Positions 13,740-28,000 of a stretch of DNA of 64,000 nucleotides are shown here, piece after piece. The translations under genes were made by a program, and so were the position numbers. The notes under the pieces are model-generated. The model ran no database searches, had not been told where the DNA came from, and was given only the letters and a program-made list of their open reading frames with translations. This DNA comes from Epiperipatus broadwayi (Eukaryota; Onychophora; Udeonychophora; Euonychophora; Peripatidae), in NCBI GenBank assembly GCA_028023455.1, contig JAQFVV010006354.1, positions 188,001 through 252,000 of the forward strand, in the 5' to 3' direction. How positions within the stretch are numbered: the stretch's first letter is position 1; every line of letters begins with the position of its first letter.

Positions 13740-14170
13740 CCACAAGAAGAAAGATGTGTTAAATCCAAAAGGTCCAGGTGTAAAGTTCCCTGATTCAAAG
13801 CTACCCACTGATGAAAGTCATAAGCTTGAAACTAGTCTGGTTATATTAGATAAAACAGCACAGGATAGGGATTTATTGCACACTATTATCTGGTATCTAT
13901 TATTATTTAACAAAGCTTACAGAAAATGGCAAAAAGATGGTAAAAATTGTTATGCTATCTGATCTTAACAATGCTTCCATTGTTCCAATTTATAAAATAA
14001 AGAATGCACAGCCAGCAATTATAATGGACTATCAGTATAGTTCACTACATGAAAATATTTTCAAAAATTTTAATGAATACACTTTAACCACTGATCAAGA
14101 AGTACTGTAAACATGGATTTGTTATAAAGCAAATGCAAGAAAATTGTTATGAGCAAGAATATAATTGTTC
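13740..14170 (+). pseudogene. LINE reverse transcriptase N-terminal fragment
   Basis: An open stretch (13756-13962) reads DESHKLETSLVIL, QDRDLL, then LLFNKAYRKWQKDGK, which fits the LFNKSLxxGxxPxxWK block before RT. After a frameshift, NASIVPIYKIKNAQPAIIMD matches the ANVVPIYKKGxxxxxxNYRP block, then YSSLHENIFKNF fits the SLTSxxxKxLExI block. Stops follow. It is a 5'-side RT piece without the catalytic box, and lies about 560 bp before the SEL1L exon in the intron. The motif order supports a CR1-like LINE; the assignment is moderate. Confidence 0.5.
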
Positions 14171-16020
<1,850 letters not shown>

Positions 16021-16028
16021 AAAGAAGG

Positions 16029-16060
16029 CTATTCTATTCTATTCTGTTCTATTCTATTGA
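16029..16060. repeat. Short (TATTC)n microsatellite
   Basis: About six pentamer units of TATTC, with one TGTTC variant. Confidence 0.85.
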
Positions 16061-16262
16061 TTAATCTTCAGCTATTGATGTCTAGACATTCATTTAATTT
16101 AGTTTGTTAAACTTTTAGTATGTCAGTTAATATAACCATTTAATAAAAGGGAATCATCTCTTCAGAATGCCTAAACGAACCTCTATGAAGAATATTACTT
16201 ATGCGATGCTATGCTAAACCAAACTCAAAATGTTTTTCAGAGCTAAATTGTCCCTGCTAAAC

Positions 16263-16420
16263 ATGCCTAAAACTTATACAAAAACTGATCCAGTAATGCC
16301 TTCTGAACAAAATGGAAACCTGAAGTCTTCACTGGAGTTCTCCAATGAATGAACTATTTGTGCTATGCTGAAAGACCTCTACGGTTTCAAATTTATGTCT
16401 CGAGGTAATACATTTTCATA
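16263..16420 (+). pseudogene. Possible retroelement ORF remnant
   Basis: A frame open except for one internal TGA reads MPKTYTKTDPVMPSEQNG, KSSLEFSNE, then, after the stop, TICAMLKDLYGFKF. The composition and the GC-richer DNA look like coding sequence of a LINE ORF1 start, but I do not recognise a domain. It could also be chance. Confidence 0.2.
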
Positions 16421-17239
16421 TTCTGATCAAGGTTTAAATCTGTCTAGTCTCAGCTTAATATTTAATGTTACATATCTAATATTCATTTGCTTATCGTTGT
16501 ATTTTATAATGTCTTTGAGAATCTTAGTTTTAAGATTACAAGTTTTTTTTCATTTTAGTTATCAGAAAGGATTTGGCAGCTAGTTGTAATTTCAGTTTGC
16601 TCACCTGTCCCTACTTTATCATCCAATAATTAATTTTAAATATGTTTAGTTTGCATTTCTTGCAAACCGCAAATCTTTTGGCTGGTGGTTTGTTGTGTTT
16701 TGTTATTTTAGTTTTTCTGAAGTTTGAGATTTTGTGTTATTTCCAGATTACATAAGATCATAATCATATTTTTTTGTCTTGTATGTGAAATCAACCATGA
16801 ATTGCCTTTAGCATGGTACATCACAAACCATCCTGCAGACAAATGATGTCTCTAGTTCAAGGCACCAGAGAATGCTCGCCCATGCTGTTTCATTGATTTT
16901 CTACAAGACCGTATTGTTTTTAATATCTCTGAGTTAGGAAGCTAGAATTAGTTTTTTTAAATTGCCAGCAGGAAGATACTATTAATTCCTTTTTAAATTA
17001 TAGGTGGGAAAACGATTCTTTCTGCCAAGGCATTTAATGTTTTAATATTGACTGAACTCATATGCAGTCTTTGATAAATACGCTTATAAAAATCTAGGTC
17101 AAACTTTCATATTCTGTTTGCTAGATTTTCTTTATTTTATTTTTTTGAATTTAATAAAAATTTCAAATTAGTTTAAATTATTTTGCTGACATTTGTTTTA
17201 ATGCTTTTATTTCTCATTTGTCTGAATAATATTCATGAG
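16421..17239. other. AT-rich non-coding stretch
   Basis: No gene seen. A slightly GC-richer patch at about 16790-16920 is unassigned. Confidence 0.5.
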
Positions 17240-17419
17240 CTCTTGCTGTTTCTCTGAGTCTAGTCAGTGCAAACCATCTTCACCATCCACTTTTGGTCAT
17301 GGTTAACAAATTTTCCATGTGATGTGATGTATTTTGGCTTCTCCTTAAACGAAGTCAAGAATATCTCAGCAATTATGCCCAGATAAACCTGTTAGCCACT
17401 TTATTTTCCATTACCCACT

Positions 17420-19190
17420 CTAAGTCTTCCATATTCTGCCCCATCCCATTTCCACAATATAATCTTTGTCAACTCTATGGCCTTTATATCTAAATCTCCC
17501 TTTATCTTTTCGTAACCCCAGCATAAAAACCAATAATTCACTTTCAGTATAATCACTTTGTTCATATCTATTCTTCCATAACTTCATTATCTGTACCCTT
17601 TCTGCTTTCAAGGATTTACATTCAAGCAACAGATGCTTATTATTTTCTGTATCTTCCTTCCACAATTTGCACACTAAATAACCCATAGTTTTCCATTTAG
17701 ATGTATATTCTCTTGTTGCTAAAGATCCCATTCAAGCCTTAAACAATAAAGTAATTTCCTTACTATTATCATAAATTAACTCACCTTCCAATGTTCCGTT
17801 TACTTCTATATATATTTAAATTCTTCTTACCCTCCATACTAATTCTCCATCTCTCCAACTTCCTATCTTTTATTAATGCTTTAATTCTTTTATCCCATTT
17901 TTTACCATTATAACACTCAACAATCCTCCTAACACAATCATCCCACCTTTTATACAAGTATACTGATATAAATTCTTTATCCAAATCTTTTGCATACCGC
18001 ATTACCTTTCTCACCCATCTTGTTACCTGCCCTTTACTCATAACCCAATTAAACACTGTTTTGGCTATTCTTTTACTATCCATAAACTGCAACCTACCAA
18101 ACATTTTCATTTTACTTTCTGCATCTCTCATATAAAAACTTGACCATCCCATTTCTCCTTGAATTGCCTCCTTTGCTGTCCACATCTCTGCATATAATGC
18201 ATGTCTTCCTACTTCCCTTTGTACTTACTCTAAATAATCTAAAACCCTTTTACTAATACATAATGCATCATTACCATATGTTAACCCTGCTACTGCAACT
18301 CCCTTCCATACTATTCTAACTACATCATATTTATTATATTTATTAATTTCTTTACCAAACCCTTTCTTTTCTTTGCTTCATTTACCAATTTTTTTTCCCA
18401 TTCATCCAATCAATTTTCCTGATTACATAAGATGATTCCCAAATACCTATATCTATCCACCATACTTAACCTTATATCCCACAATGAAAATTTTACATCT
18501 TCTCTTTTCCCAGTATTAACCGTCATTATATTTGATTTTTCTTCACTAATTTTAATCCCCATCTCTTTACCCACCCTTGCACATGTCCTCAACATAATTT
18601 CCATATCTTCTCTTCTTTCTGCACACAAAAAGATATCATCCGCAAACAAAAGACCCGACAAAGTATATACTCCCTTGCCATGCATTAACAGTATCTCTAT
18701 CTCTTCTTAGTCTTTCTATTGCTTTCTCCATTTCACTCAAATACAATAAAAACAAAATAGGTGACATAGGGCATCCTTGCCTTAATTCTACCCCATTTTT
18801 AATTTTAATTGATTCTATATCCTCTAATTGATAAGTATAATAATTATTTTCATATAATTTCTTAATAATATTTACTAAAGCTTCATCCATTTCTAAATTT
18901 TCTAACCTTACCCATAATCAATTTCTATTTACTCTATCATATGATTTCTCTATATCTATAAAACTCATATATAACAATCTACCTGCATTCCTACTCATCT
19001 CCATAAGTTGTGTAACTACAAACAAACTATCTCCTATACACTTATCTGATCTAAAACCTTCTTGCATTTCCCCCACTACATTATTCTCTTCCATCCATTT
19101 TACAACTCTTCCAGCTACCATATATGAGAAAACTTTATATAAAACTGATGTTAGCGCTATCGGTCTATAATTAGTTAACTTTCTACATAC
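17420..19190 (-). pseudogene. LINE reverse transcriptase and C-terminal region
   Basis: Blocks in order: NYRPIALTSVLYKVF; EGFRSDKCIGDSLFVVTQL; LLYMSFIDIEKSYDRVNRN (block A with its catalytic Asp); VELRQGCPMSPILFLLYLSEM (block B); LLFADDIFLC with both catalytic Asp codons intact at 18635-18640; SMVDRYRYLGIIL. After a gap comes a conserved C-terminal region (17781-18185; AIQGEMGWSSFYMRDAESK), then a Cys/His segment CKLWKEDTENNKHLLLEC (17420-17731), usually CxxC...H-x4-C in relatives; here the second Cys is Trp. At least four frameshifts or stops split it. The catalytic residues are kept, but it cannot make a whole protein. Confidence 0.8.
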
Positions 19191-19204
19191 TCATCCATTA
19201 CTCT

Positions 19205-19514
19205 CTCTCTGATGGCTCTAACAAATTATTAGTCCCTACCATAACATATACATCTCTACTATCTTGCTTTATCTATCACATCCCTAAGTTTTAGCTCCAG
19301 GCAAACATACTCTTACATACCTGCTTCTATTTTCCCTTGCAATTATATCCCCACATTCTCTTATTAGTGAATCTCCTATCAATACTGTCTCATATTCTAC
19401 TTTTTCTACTCCATCTGTAACCTTTTCTACCATCTTTTGGACCTCCTTATCCATATCTTCTTTATCATTTCTACTCAATAATTCCTTTATCTCCTCACAC
19501 TTCATCTCTAACAA
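19205..19514 (-). pseudogene. LINE ORF1, SGNH-esterase domain (truncated)
   Basis: After a charged coiled-coil-like stretch (residues 1-40), the frame reads YETVLIGDSLIRECGD: the GDS block I of SGNH hydrolases with nucleophile Ser49. CLPGAKT follows at residues 70-76, the PGA block seen in LINE esterases. After a stop, VYVMVGTNN at 19225-19251 fits block III (usually VGTND). The last block with the catalytic Asp/His is missing because RT sequence follows directly. The role of these esterases in LINEs is not settled; lipid or membrane association has been suggested. Confidence 0.7.
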
Positions 19515-19522
19515 TTTTAATT

Positions 19523-19909
19523 TTACTCTACATAATTTACTTCTTTCTCTATTTTACTTATTCCCTGACTAACCATCTCCATTGCCTTACTACTTTCTCC
19601 ACCCATATTTCCTGATACTCCACTAAAACCATACTCTGTCCTAACTTCCTTAACTACATTTTGCTCCCTCTCCTCTGACTTTCTCTCTAAACTACCTACA
19701 ATTAGAAACCTCTTTCTCACCTCTTTAATCACATTTACACATTGGCTACATAACCAGCAATCTGTTACATTCTTCCTATTCTTATTCGAACATTTCAGGT
19801 GAAACATCTCAGCACACACTGTACACTCCACCAGCACTTGCCTAATTTTTTTCTGCTGATTGTATATACATTGTGCAATACAAATGCAATCCATATTCTT
19901 ATTTTTCAA
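19523..19909 (-). pseudogene. LINE ORF1, PHD-type zinc finger
   Basis: 128 codons open. The N-terminal 60 residues carry Cys at 8, 10, 14, 29, 32, 40, 51, 54, 57 and His at 37. The spacing C29-x2-C32-x4-H37-x2-C40 and C51-x2-C54 is that of a PHD finger (C4-H-C3). The rest is charged and Glu/Lys-rich. In LINEs such fingers occur at the start of ORF1 and are thought to help RNA or chromatin binding. The esterase part follows after a stop and frame change. The start Met is the first in frame; the true 5' end of ORF1 is uncertain. Confidence 0.7.
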
Positions 19910-20460
19910 ATCACCTATTCTATATTTAACTTTATAGTACCCCTCCTATTCTTCAAACACCCTTACATGGAAAAATAAAGATAAATTTTTTTTTTTACTT
20001 TTCCCCAAACTTGATCACACTATAACCACATGTTTTCTGACGTTAGGCCTCCCAACATTGTCCTTTTTCTCAAAATAAATGTCTATTTTAAAATTTAAAA
20101 AAACCTTCCGTAACAAACTTAACTTACTTAACTAAAATGAATTAATTTTACATACAACTTTTTTTTATAAATATCCTTACGTTACCACACATTCAACAAG
20201 AGCAACTTTTTTTTTAAAACTTCTATACCTAAAATGGCGAACGAAAACCTTTCAAACAATTAAACATAAAAATTTTCAATCTTTCAAATAATTCACTCTC
20301 TCGATCACAATTTATACTTTCATACACAATAATTAGTCTATATAGTGTAGCTCTCAAAAGATCAATCACCCACATAATCAACAAACAGCATAAAAAAAGA
20401 TTTTAGAAGTATCAAAACTTATTTTAGCTCTTTGTCTTATTCATGTCCAGATATGCAGTG

Positions 20461-22639
20461 ATCTGGTGGCACCTCCATGATCAAGGGAAGATTGAGCGAC
20501 CATTACATTATATATATTGAAGGCATTGATTATGACTCTTCAATAATTTTGGGAATAAAAATCAATTCATATAAGCATATGAAATGACTATGACAATTTC
20601 TAGGGTTTTTTTAATTATTGTTATTTAATGCCAATTATTAAACATTGTTCACTTAATTAGATTAGTAACAAAATAATATTGCATTTTTATGAAGTAAAGT
20701 TTAAGACAGGATTATTTTGCTGCAGTTTTTTTTATAGTGGGATGAATTTATATCTTTTTGTTGTCTCTCTAGCAATTTATAACTAACAATATAATGTATA
20801 GAATCAATTTGTGATCTATTAATATCTCCAAATCATCAAAATAAAATTCAAATTATTGATTTGGGAATTAAACTATAGATACTGTCAATGTGTTACTTCT
20901 GAAGAGTGAGGTTTCTGCAATACCAAATTTATCTGTATTATATAACTTCAGTGACTCTTATCTTTCTTTCAAATTCATATAATACATTTCAGAAATTTTA
21001 TTTTAAAGTAAAAAATTTTAAAAAATACTCTTCTATGATTATCTATTAACGATCACAATGTTTAATATTAATCAAACCCTACAGTGTTAATTTAAGTTTT
21101 GGTAATATGTCCAGTGGTTTTTTTTTTCAGACCAGAATGTCTAAAAATTACTAGATAATGATCAAGAAGAATGGCAATAGCAGGGAAAAAGAACACTCCT
21201 CAATGGAATAATAATGAATCCATTATGAAGGATATGTGCACCAAAGTCTTATTTCAATTTTTTTCCTAGTGAGCAGCTTATAAAAACAAATAAACTATGC
21301 ATATGGTTTAATAATATACTTAAAGAAAGAAACAATACAAATGGACTTACATTTTCTCAATTTCAATAAATGCCTCATAGTATATATTTATAATAACCAA
21401 AATATTATTCAATGTTAATCTGATTTACTCAAATGACATCAGCGGTGCAAAATATTGTGAATTTTGATATGTTTTGTTTATTTGTAAAATGGTTGTCAAT
21501 TTATTTATCCAAAATGGCAAACCATTTTAAACTTAAGAATTTTATTTTTCAATGACTGAAATAATATGTTATTGAAAATCAGTAGATTAAATTTACTTTC
21601 CAATAATATAGTTTGACAAAATACTTTGCCTAATCTTATATAAGAAAATGGACCATATGCTTTTATTAGTTTAGGTCAAAGTCATAATGTTGGGAAATCA
21701 TTAAGCTGAAGTGTTTTATTTGTTTGGGAATGCCTTTTGTTTTGTGATGTTAAATGATGATGATAGAATAAGAATATTTTTCTCAAACTGATATAAATGT
21801 GAAGAATTCACTGATGAAAGAAAATTAGCACTCAACTTAACACACTATCAAAATGCTAATGAGATTCTGATGGAAATACTTCGAAATTATGTAATTACTA
21901 CTTTGTCAGTATAATGTTCATCATTTGTGAGACAACTGAGAGTTTCAAAAATTGGGTTTCTCAGACACTGATTTAAATGATCTATTAAGTTTTTTAGATT
22001 TATTTCTGTGTCCAAAGAGTGTTGGTAACCAGATTATTTACAAGTAATATTTAGACATTTATTATACCTATAGAAGATATTCTATCAAATGAAAAGATTG
22101 GACATTTTTTAAATTTGAAAGACTGATAATAGAATTATGAAAGACTGATAATAGAATTAAAACAACAAAAAAAAAAACAATTTTTTTTATGTTTTGACAA
22201 TAGTAAATATTCATAAAATTAGTATGCATTAAATGTCTATAAACTCAATTCCATATCAAAAAAAAAAATCTTAATTTTGACAATTTCGTCAAATAATATA
22301 ACGCAAAGAGCAATTGTTTATCAGTTTTAAAATAAAATTTGTATGCACTCACTTGATTGCTAATAAATCCATGAAAGAATTTGCTGTATTTATTAGAATC
22401 TGTTAAATGTTCACTTAATTATATTTCCTTAATTCTTTTTATTTATTATCTTCATATATTTTTCCTCTATGTATTGCTTTTTATCTATACATATAGCTTC
22501 CACTTATAAACACGTGTAGCCATTCCAACTCTAAGGAAAGAAAAGAAAACTGCTAAATGATTTTTCCATAATTATACAAACTAATATGTTAACCTCAAAT
22601 ATATCCACACATAGAATACACTAGTCAATTTTTTCTGTT
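20461..22639. other. AT-rich non-coding stretch
   Basis: No gene or element recognised. Contains a short tandem copy at about 22118-22159 (GAAAGACTGATAATAGAATT twice). Confidence 0.5.
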
Positions 22640-25010
22640 TGATATTTTGGAATACTTACTTTTTAATTTGTTTAACATATATGTTTTTTTCTGAAATAAT
22701 TCAACGCTATAACTTTCTTATATAATTATGGTTTGGTACATCTTTCAAATGATAACAATCAAGATTACATTTCTTTAGAATATCTGAGATATTTTAGGAG
22801 GTCGTGTATTGTTTATTTTTTCACATGTCCAATCCAATAAAGATGTGATGGTAAATAGTGGATTCATTAGAATCATATCCTGTATGTTGAACGACACAAT
22901 GATTGCTTTTATGATCTTGCTTCTGTATTTTTTAAAATTTTATGGAGCATCCTTAAATAAAATTTTTCTAATATCTTTGTATTGCATTGATAAGCTGTCT
23001 AATTCTCATTTTCATATAATAAATTAGGTAAAATAATAGCTATATTTACAATTAACTTAATTACCGTAATCATATTTTAATTTGTTAAAAGTAGCTGCAG
23101 CATATTGGAATCTGTGCTGCACTTCAACATCTAAGTCCACCTTTCTTTTTATAAAACTATCACAATATTGAAATTTATTTACATTCTTCCGTTGATTACT
23201 ATCCATCCTAAAAGTTGCTGAGAATTGGCTGATAAAAAATTTCATTTTTTTTTTAAAGTTAATTAATTAACCAAGATTTTTAAATGTTGCATTCAGTAAA
23301 TTCAATAAAATATTTTTTGAAATGACAAAAATAACTCGATCATCATCATATTATAAATCTAGAATCTCAAGAAAATGAAATTTTTGTTTTTGCATGTAAA
23401 TAATATAAATTAAAAATTCTTCCACCAAATCTGTATTGTATCATAATACCTATTTTATTAAGCTGCCTATAAATATTTCTAAAGATAACTCATAAAAATT
23501 GAACATAATGTTGTAATATGTATACATTCTTTTTAACACCAGTTTTCATTTCAAGTATATCATATTTTTCACTTACAATAATATTTTTTACTCATAGAAG
23601 TTGTTACTATATCAAGAAATTTTGGTGGACAACCAACTACTTTCATATAAATGCCTTACATGTTTTCAACTAACTGAGTGAAATGCCTAACTCAATCAAG
23701 GCAATGTATAAATTTTTTATTTTATTTCAAACACTATTTTTGCACTTGCTTGGCAACAAAAACTATATCTCTAATGCCTCTAGATTCTCTAAAATTACAT
23801 TGTATCTCTGATAACTATTCATCTATGATTGGAAAATCTTGAAATTACTTTTGCTGTAGTGGATAATAATGATATTCCATGATAATTATTGAGAACTTGT
23901 CTATTCTTTTTTTTAAAAAGAAGTTGGAATAATAAGATCTGGTGGTATAACTTCATGGCTCAATTTATTTCTAAAAAAATCCAATATTTTTTCATCGGTC
24001 CATATATTTTTAAAATAGTCCAATATTTTTGAAACTAACATATTACCACTAATATTTTAAAGGGATTTCATCAGGATGTACAGCCTTTCTATTGTTAAGA
24101 TTATTAAGTGCTATTTTGACTCACTAAACAGGATATTTTGTCCAAATTTAAATGAGTAGATAAAGTGGATATATCATTAAAAGTTGTCAGCATCTCAATA
24201 CTGAAAAGATGATCAAAATTCAAGTTCCATCTGTTTGAAAATTGTCATTGTATAAGATTTTCATTGTTGGGTTATTACAATTGTAATATCATTATTCAGA
24301 ATTATATATTGCTTTCAATACTACAAAAAAAGGTATAGAATAATCATGATCAGAAAATATTCTTATTGTCAATTGTTACATTTTCCCTTTCAGACCTCTC
24401 TATTTATTCAGAAGTTTCACATTTAATCTATAGGCAGTAAATACAATATTTTTTTTATAAATTATTTATAATAAGATTATTATCAGAAAATCAGTCATGA
24501 TTCTTATTTTTAGTGAATCCAAAATTAGATTTACTTGTATACTCTTCTTAAGAAAATTTCTGAAGATTCAAATTAACAAGTTTAACTATAATAACTTGAA
24601 ATACCCAAATAAACATCAATTTTTTTTTATGAATATATGATTGAAAGATCTACTTTTTAATACATTTATTTTATTGTTGGAATGTACTAATTTTTATTCA
24701 TCCAACAATTTGTGCTTTTGAGTGTTTGAATTAAATGTAATGTATTCTGACTCTTAATTATAAGATAATCTATTAAATGATATTGTTTGGTGCTTGAGTG
24801 CATCCATACACTTTTATAGTGGTTTTATTTTGTCTAAACATAGTGTTTGTGTTAATCATGCAAATATTCAATAACAATAGACCATTTATCTTTACAGCAC
24901 CCATATCATTATTTCCAGTAATTTTTGGCCAAAGTCTACTAGATATTCCAACATATACATTAAATTTTCCAAATAGAAAAAATAGATTTTTTAATTGGTA
25001 CTGCTGAATT
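22640..25010 (-). mobile_element. Decayed APE-endonuclease LINE (RTE/R4-like style)
   Basis: Minus-strand fragments in order. Endonuclease end: FLFGKFNVYVG (GDFNARVG motif, Asp to Lys) then NDMGAVKINGLLL, near 24860-24970. A TNTxFxxKxTxxHPRS-like block follows near 24750-24840. RT: NNYHGISLLSTTAKVISRF (23825-23890); MKVVGCPPKFLDIV (about 23600-23650); VNKFQYCDSFIKRKVDLDVEV and AAATFNKLKYD (23057-23200); then QYKDIRKILFKDAP and traces of the C-terminal LRWTGHV block, to about 22780. Stops and frameshifts are frequent. The motif style matches LINEs with a GDFNARVG endonuclease. The plus-strand ORFs over the same bases (22809, 24798) are shadows. Confidence 0.7.
23057..23245 (-). pseudogene. LINE RT C-terminal block (best-preserved piece)
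   Basis: A 62-codon open frame. Residues from about 15 on read MDSNQRKNVNKFQYC, FIKRKVDLDVEVQHRFQYAAA and TFNKLKYD. This fits the LExVxxFxYLGSxI...DxEVxxRIxxAxxAFxxLR region that lies after the YADD box in many animal LINEs. YLGS has become YCDS. The ATG is incidental. Confidence 0.7.
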
Positions 25011-28000
25011 CTCTTAATCTAAAACTGTAACACAGGAATTAATGAAATACTATTGTGCAAGACAAGTTTTTATACCATTAATTTTTCATCGATACAATGA
25101 GGAATTCCAAAAAATTACTAACTTAGACTTTACAAGTATTCTTCTTTCTCTGACTGATCTGCTCTTTCATGAAAACTTATAGTCATCCACCTGTTTTAAT
25201 AAACTTTTTTTCTATGGAAGATATACTATATTGATCTTAAATGTTCATAGCTCTTTAGCTTCCAATGTAATCCTTTATTTTGGTTTTGATGACATTGTAT
25301 TATCAAGTAAAATTTGCCCATTTTCTGTATGTATATTTATGAAAAAATAAGATTATAATATTTATCTTTAGTACTATCACTGATATGCAGGACAATCTTG
25401 ATAGAATGTGGGAAACAAGCCTTTTTAGACCACATTATCTAGTTTTCTTCTATTTCATGGTAGGCAGGAAAATCTCTAAATTGAACTATATAAATATACA
25501 AGCTTTTCTATGGAGCTTCTATTTCAAATTCTTTATAGCATTGGCCACCAATTATAATAGAATAAAATAAGAGATGCTAATATTTCAGATCACCCCATAA
25601 ATTTGGGAGCCAATTTTAACAGAATAAAATGAAAATAATGCTAACAGAGTAACACTATCTCATAAATACTAATATACCCTTGTTGGGTAGATTGATTGTA
25701 AGAGAATAGAAATACTTAATAATGTAATAGGCTTGGTTATCTTACAGATTCATGCAAATTAACTTGTCATTAATAAAATATATAAAATTTTTGTTTTTAA
25801 AATATCATAAATTTACAACATCAAATTGAAATAGAATAAAATGTTTACAATACTAAAATTATAATAAAACACAATATGCAGAATCAACTCATCTAACATG
25901 CCTTCCCATTTGGACCAACTTATAATGATATAAAATGAAAGTCAATACTTCAAATAGCCTTACAATTTACAAAATCCAAATCATAATGATATGATATAAA
26001 TGACTTATTTGACACTTATATAGATATGATTAATAAATCACAATGAATTATTCTTCAAATCAATAAAACCAAGTTATTAAACTCTAAATTATAATTACCT
26101 TAATACACATAGTATTATTAATACTCTATTATAAGGAAATGATAATGGTAAAAGCTTAATACTACACCGATGAGCGTTAAATCTAAGCAATGTAATTCAT
26201 TCTATTTAATATAACTCACATACCAATATGAATGTGCAATTACCAATTTTATAACATCATAAAACTATCATCCCTCTAACTAATTAATAAGTTACTATAA
26301 CATACATCTAATAAATAATAGTTTAAAAGAATGTGCTGACATCCAGATATAATTGCCTTTATTTACCCTAAATAACTAATATACATTTACTTTATAAATT
26401 ATCAAACTAGCTCAGATATAAATTTTTATCCAAAATAATTGTTCCATATAACTTTTAAAATAATTTTAGTGATCTTTTCTTATTAACTATTAAACAGGTA
26501 GTTTTACCAAATTAATTAATCTATTATCAATAAAATATATACCTACCTCAAAAGATAATGTATTTATAGTACAGAAAATGATACATAATAATATATACAC
26601 TTATCAATTAATTTTTTTATTCCTGGACTATTTTAGGATTATTGATTACAAAATGTATGGTGTAAATTAATACGGAACAATTATGTATTAAAATTTTATT
26701 AGCAAATACATAATCATTACATATTAAAATTTTATTAGCCAATAAGTTAGCATTATTAATTTAAATGATCACTAAAGCAAGTTTATTTATTTAAATGGAT
26801 TAAAAATTTATTAACAGTAAATATAAAAAAATGACAAATAGACAATAAATGTTTGTAACATACACTCTAATTAAATATCATGAAATTTATTCTCCATCTA
26901 AATTAATATTAATAAAAATAAGTACTCTTATATCAAAAAATCACGTATTTATAGCTTAATATATGATATACAAAATGTATATGATAGGAAAATGTTGCTA
27001 TATACATACACTATTTAAAATATAAGAAAATTATTGATAATTTTATAATATTCATAATAAAATAATTGTATAAGATAAAATATAATAATAATAAATTTTG
27101 TTTATTCATTCACCTTATTTTCCAAATAGAATATCAATGAGTAATTGCTATAATACAGTTTTTTTCAGATTTTCAGTACTTATAACATGTATTATACTGG
27201 TCAAAACATGTTGATCCATCTAACATGAACTAGAACTCTAAAAATGTACTTCAAACCCAGTCAAGCCTGAGATTGAGGTCAGGGACCAACCTGGATTCAA
27301 ACCCATTCCCTAAGCTCCAGATCAAACACCTAATGAATAACATTATAATGATGGCACACAATTTATTCTTAAGTTCAGCCCACTAGCAGAGTGGAGAAGA
27401 CAATAAAACTTGAATATTAATTGCATCAAAACTTAACTAAATTATTAACAGAGGGTTGCACCCCATTCATGAATTTGACAGAAAAGCATACACATAGTTT
27501 GACATGTGGAAGTGGAGAAAAGGTAATTTGAACAACTAAAATAAGTTAAACCATAAAAATAGTTTAATAATATGATAAATTGATTATATACATTAGTATG
27601 TGCATGAATAAACGGTCTACCAAGTGGTAGATAATTACATACTCGAATTCACACTAACAGTTCTCATATGCTCTTTTATTGACTAAACAATATATATACA
27701 TACAATATATATATATACATGAACATACATCTTTAGTGGATATGGTATTAAGATGCCAATCATTTATTATAAAAGTTTACATAACATTGCTATTAACACT
27801 TTTATTTACAAATCTGAAACGTGGTGACCAACATATAATTTCAGGGAGCATTCCCAGATTCATTACATATATAATAAAAATATGTTCACATCATTACATA
27901 TATAATAAAAATATGTTCACATCATTGTGGTCATGAAAATAAATAAAAATACATTGAAATTGCATTTTGTTTATGTATTAGAATGTTTACAAAAGATTCT

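Larger units (their letters stand above)
17240..20460 (-). mobile_element. CR1/L2-like LINE with PHD plus esterase ORF1, internally shortened
   Basis: Minus-strand element with 5'-side material up to about 20460, ORF1 (PHD finger then SGNH esterase, 19205-19909), RT (17420-19190) and a 3' untranslated part to about 17240. The start of RT (NYRPIALTSVLYKVF) follows the esterase block within a few tens of bases, so the end of ORF1 and the whole APE endonuclease appear deleted. A PHD plus esterase ORF1 is known from CR1/L2-type LINEs. Long frames survive, so this is younger than the LINEs at 2 and 8-12 kb. Its last 300 bp, including untranslated sequence, recur at 39400-39720 on the plus strand, confirming a repeat family. 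Confidence 0.8.

Noticed and set aside
18432-18710. 92-codon plus-strand ORF
   Set aside because: It is antisense to the FADD-box segment of the LINE RT.
22809-23027. 72-codon plus-strand ORF
   Set aside because: It is antisense to the LINE RT C-terminal blocks read on the minus strand.
24798-25007. 69-codon plus-strand hydrophobic ORF
   Set aside because: It is antisense to the LINE endonuclease motif (GKFNVYVG) on the minus strand; the hydrophobic look comes from AT-rich codons.
27215-27380. Possible tRNA-derived SINE (GGATTCAAACCC)
   Set aside because: No A box, no tRNA-like fold and no A-rich tail could be shown.
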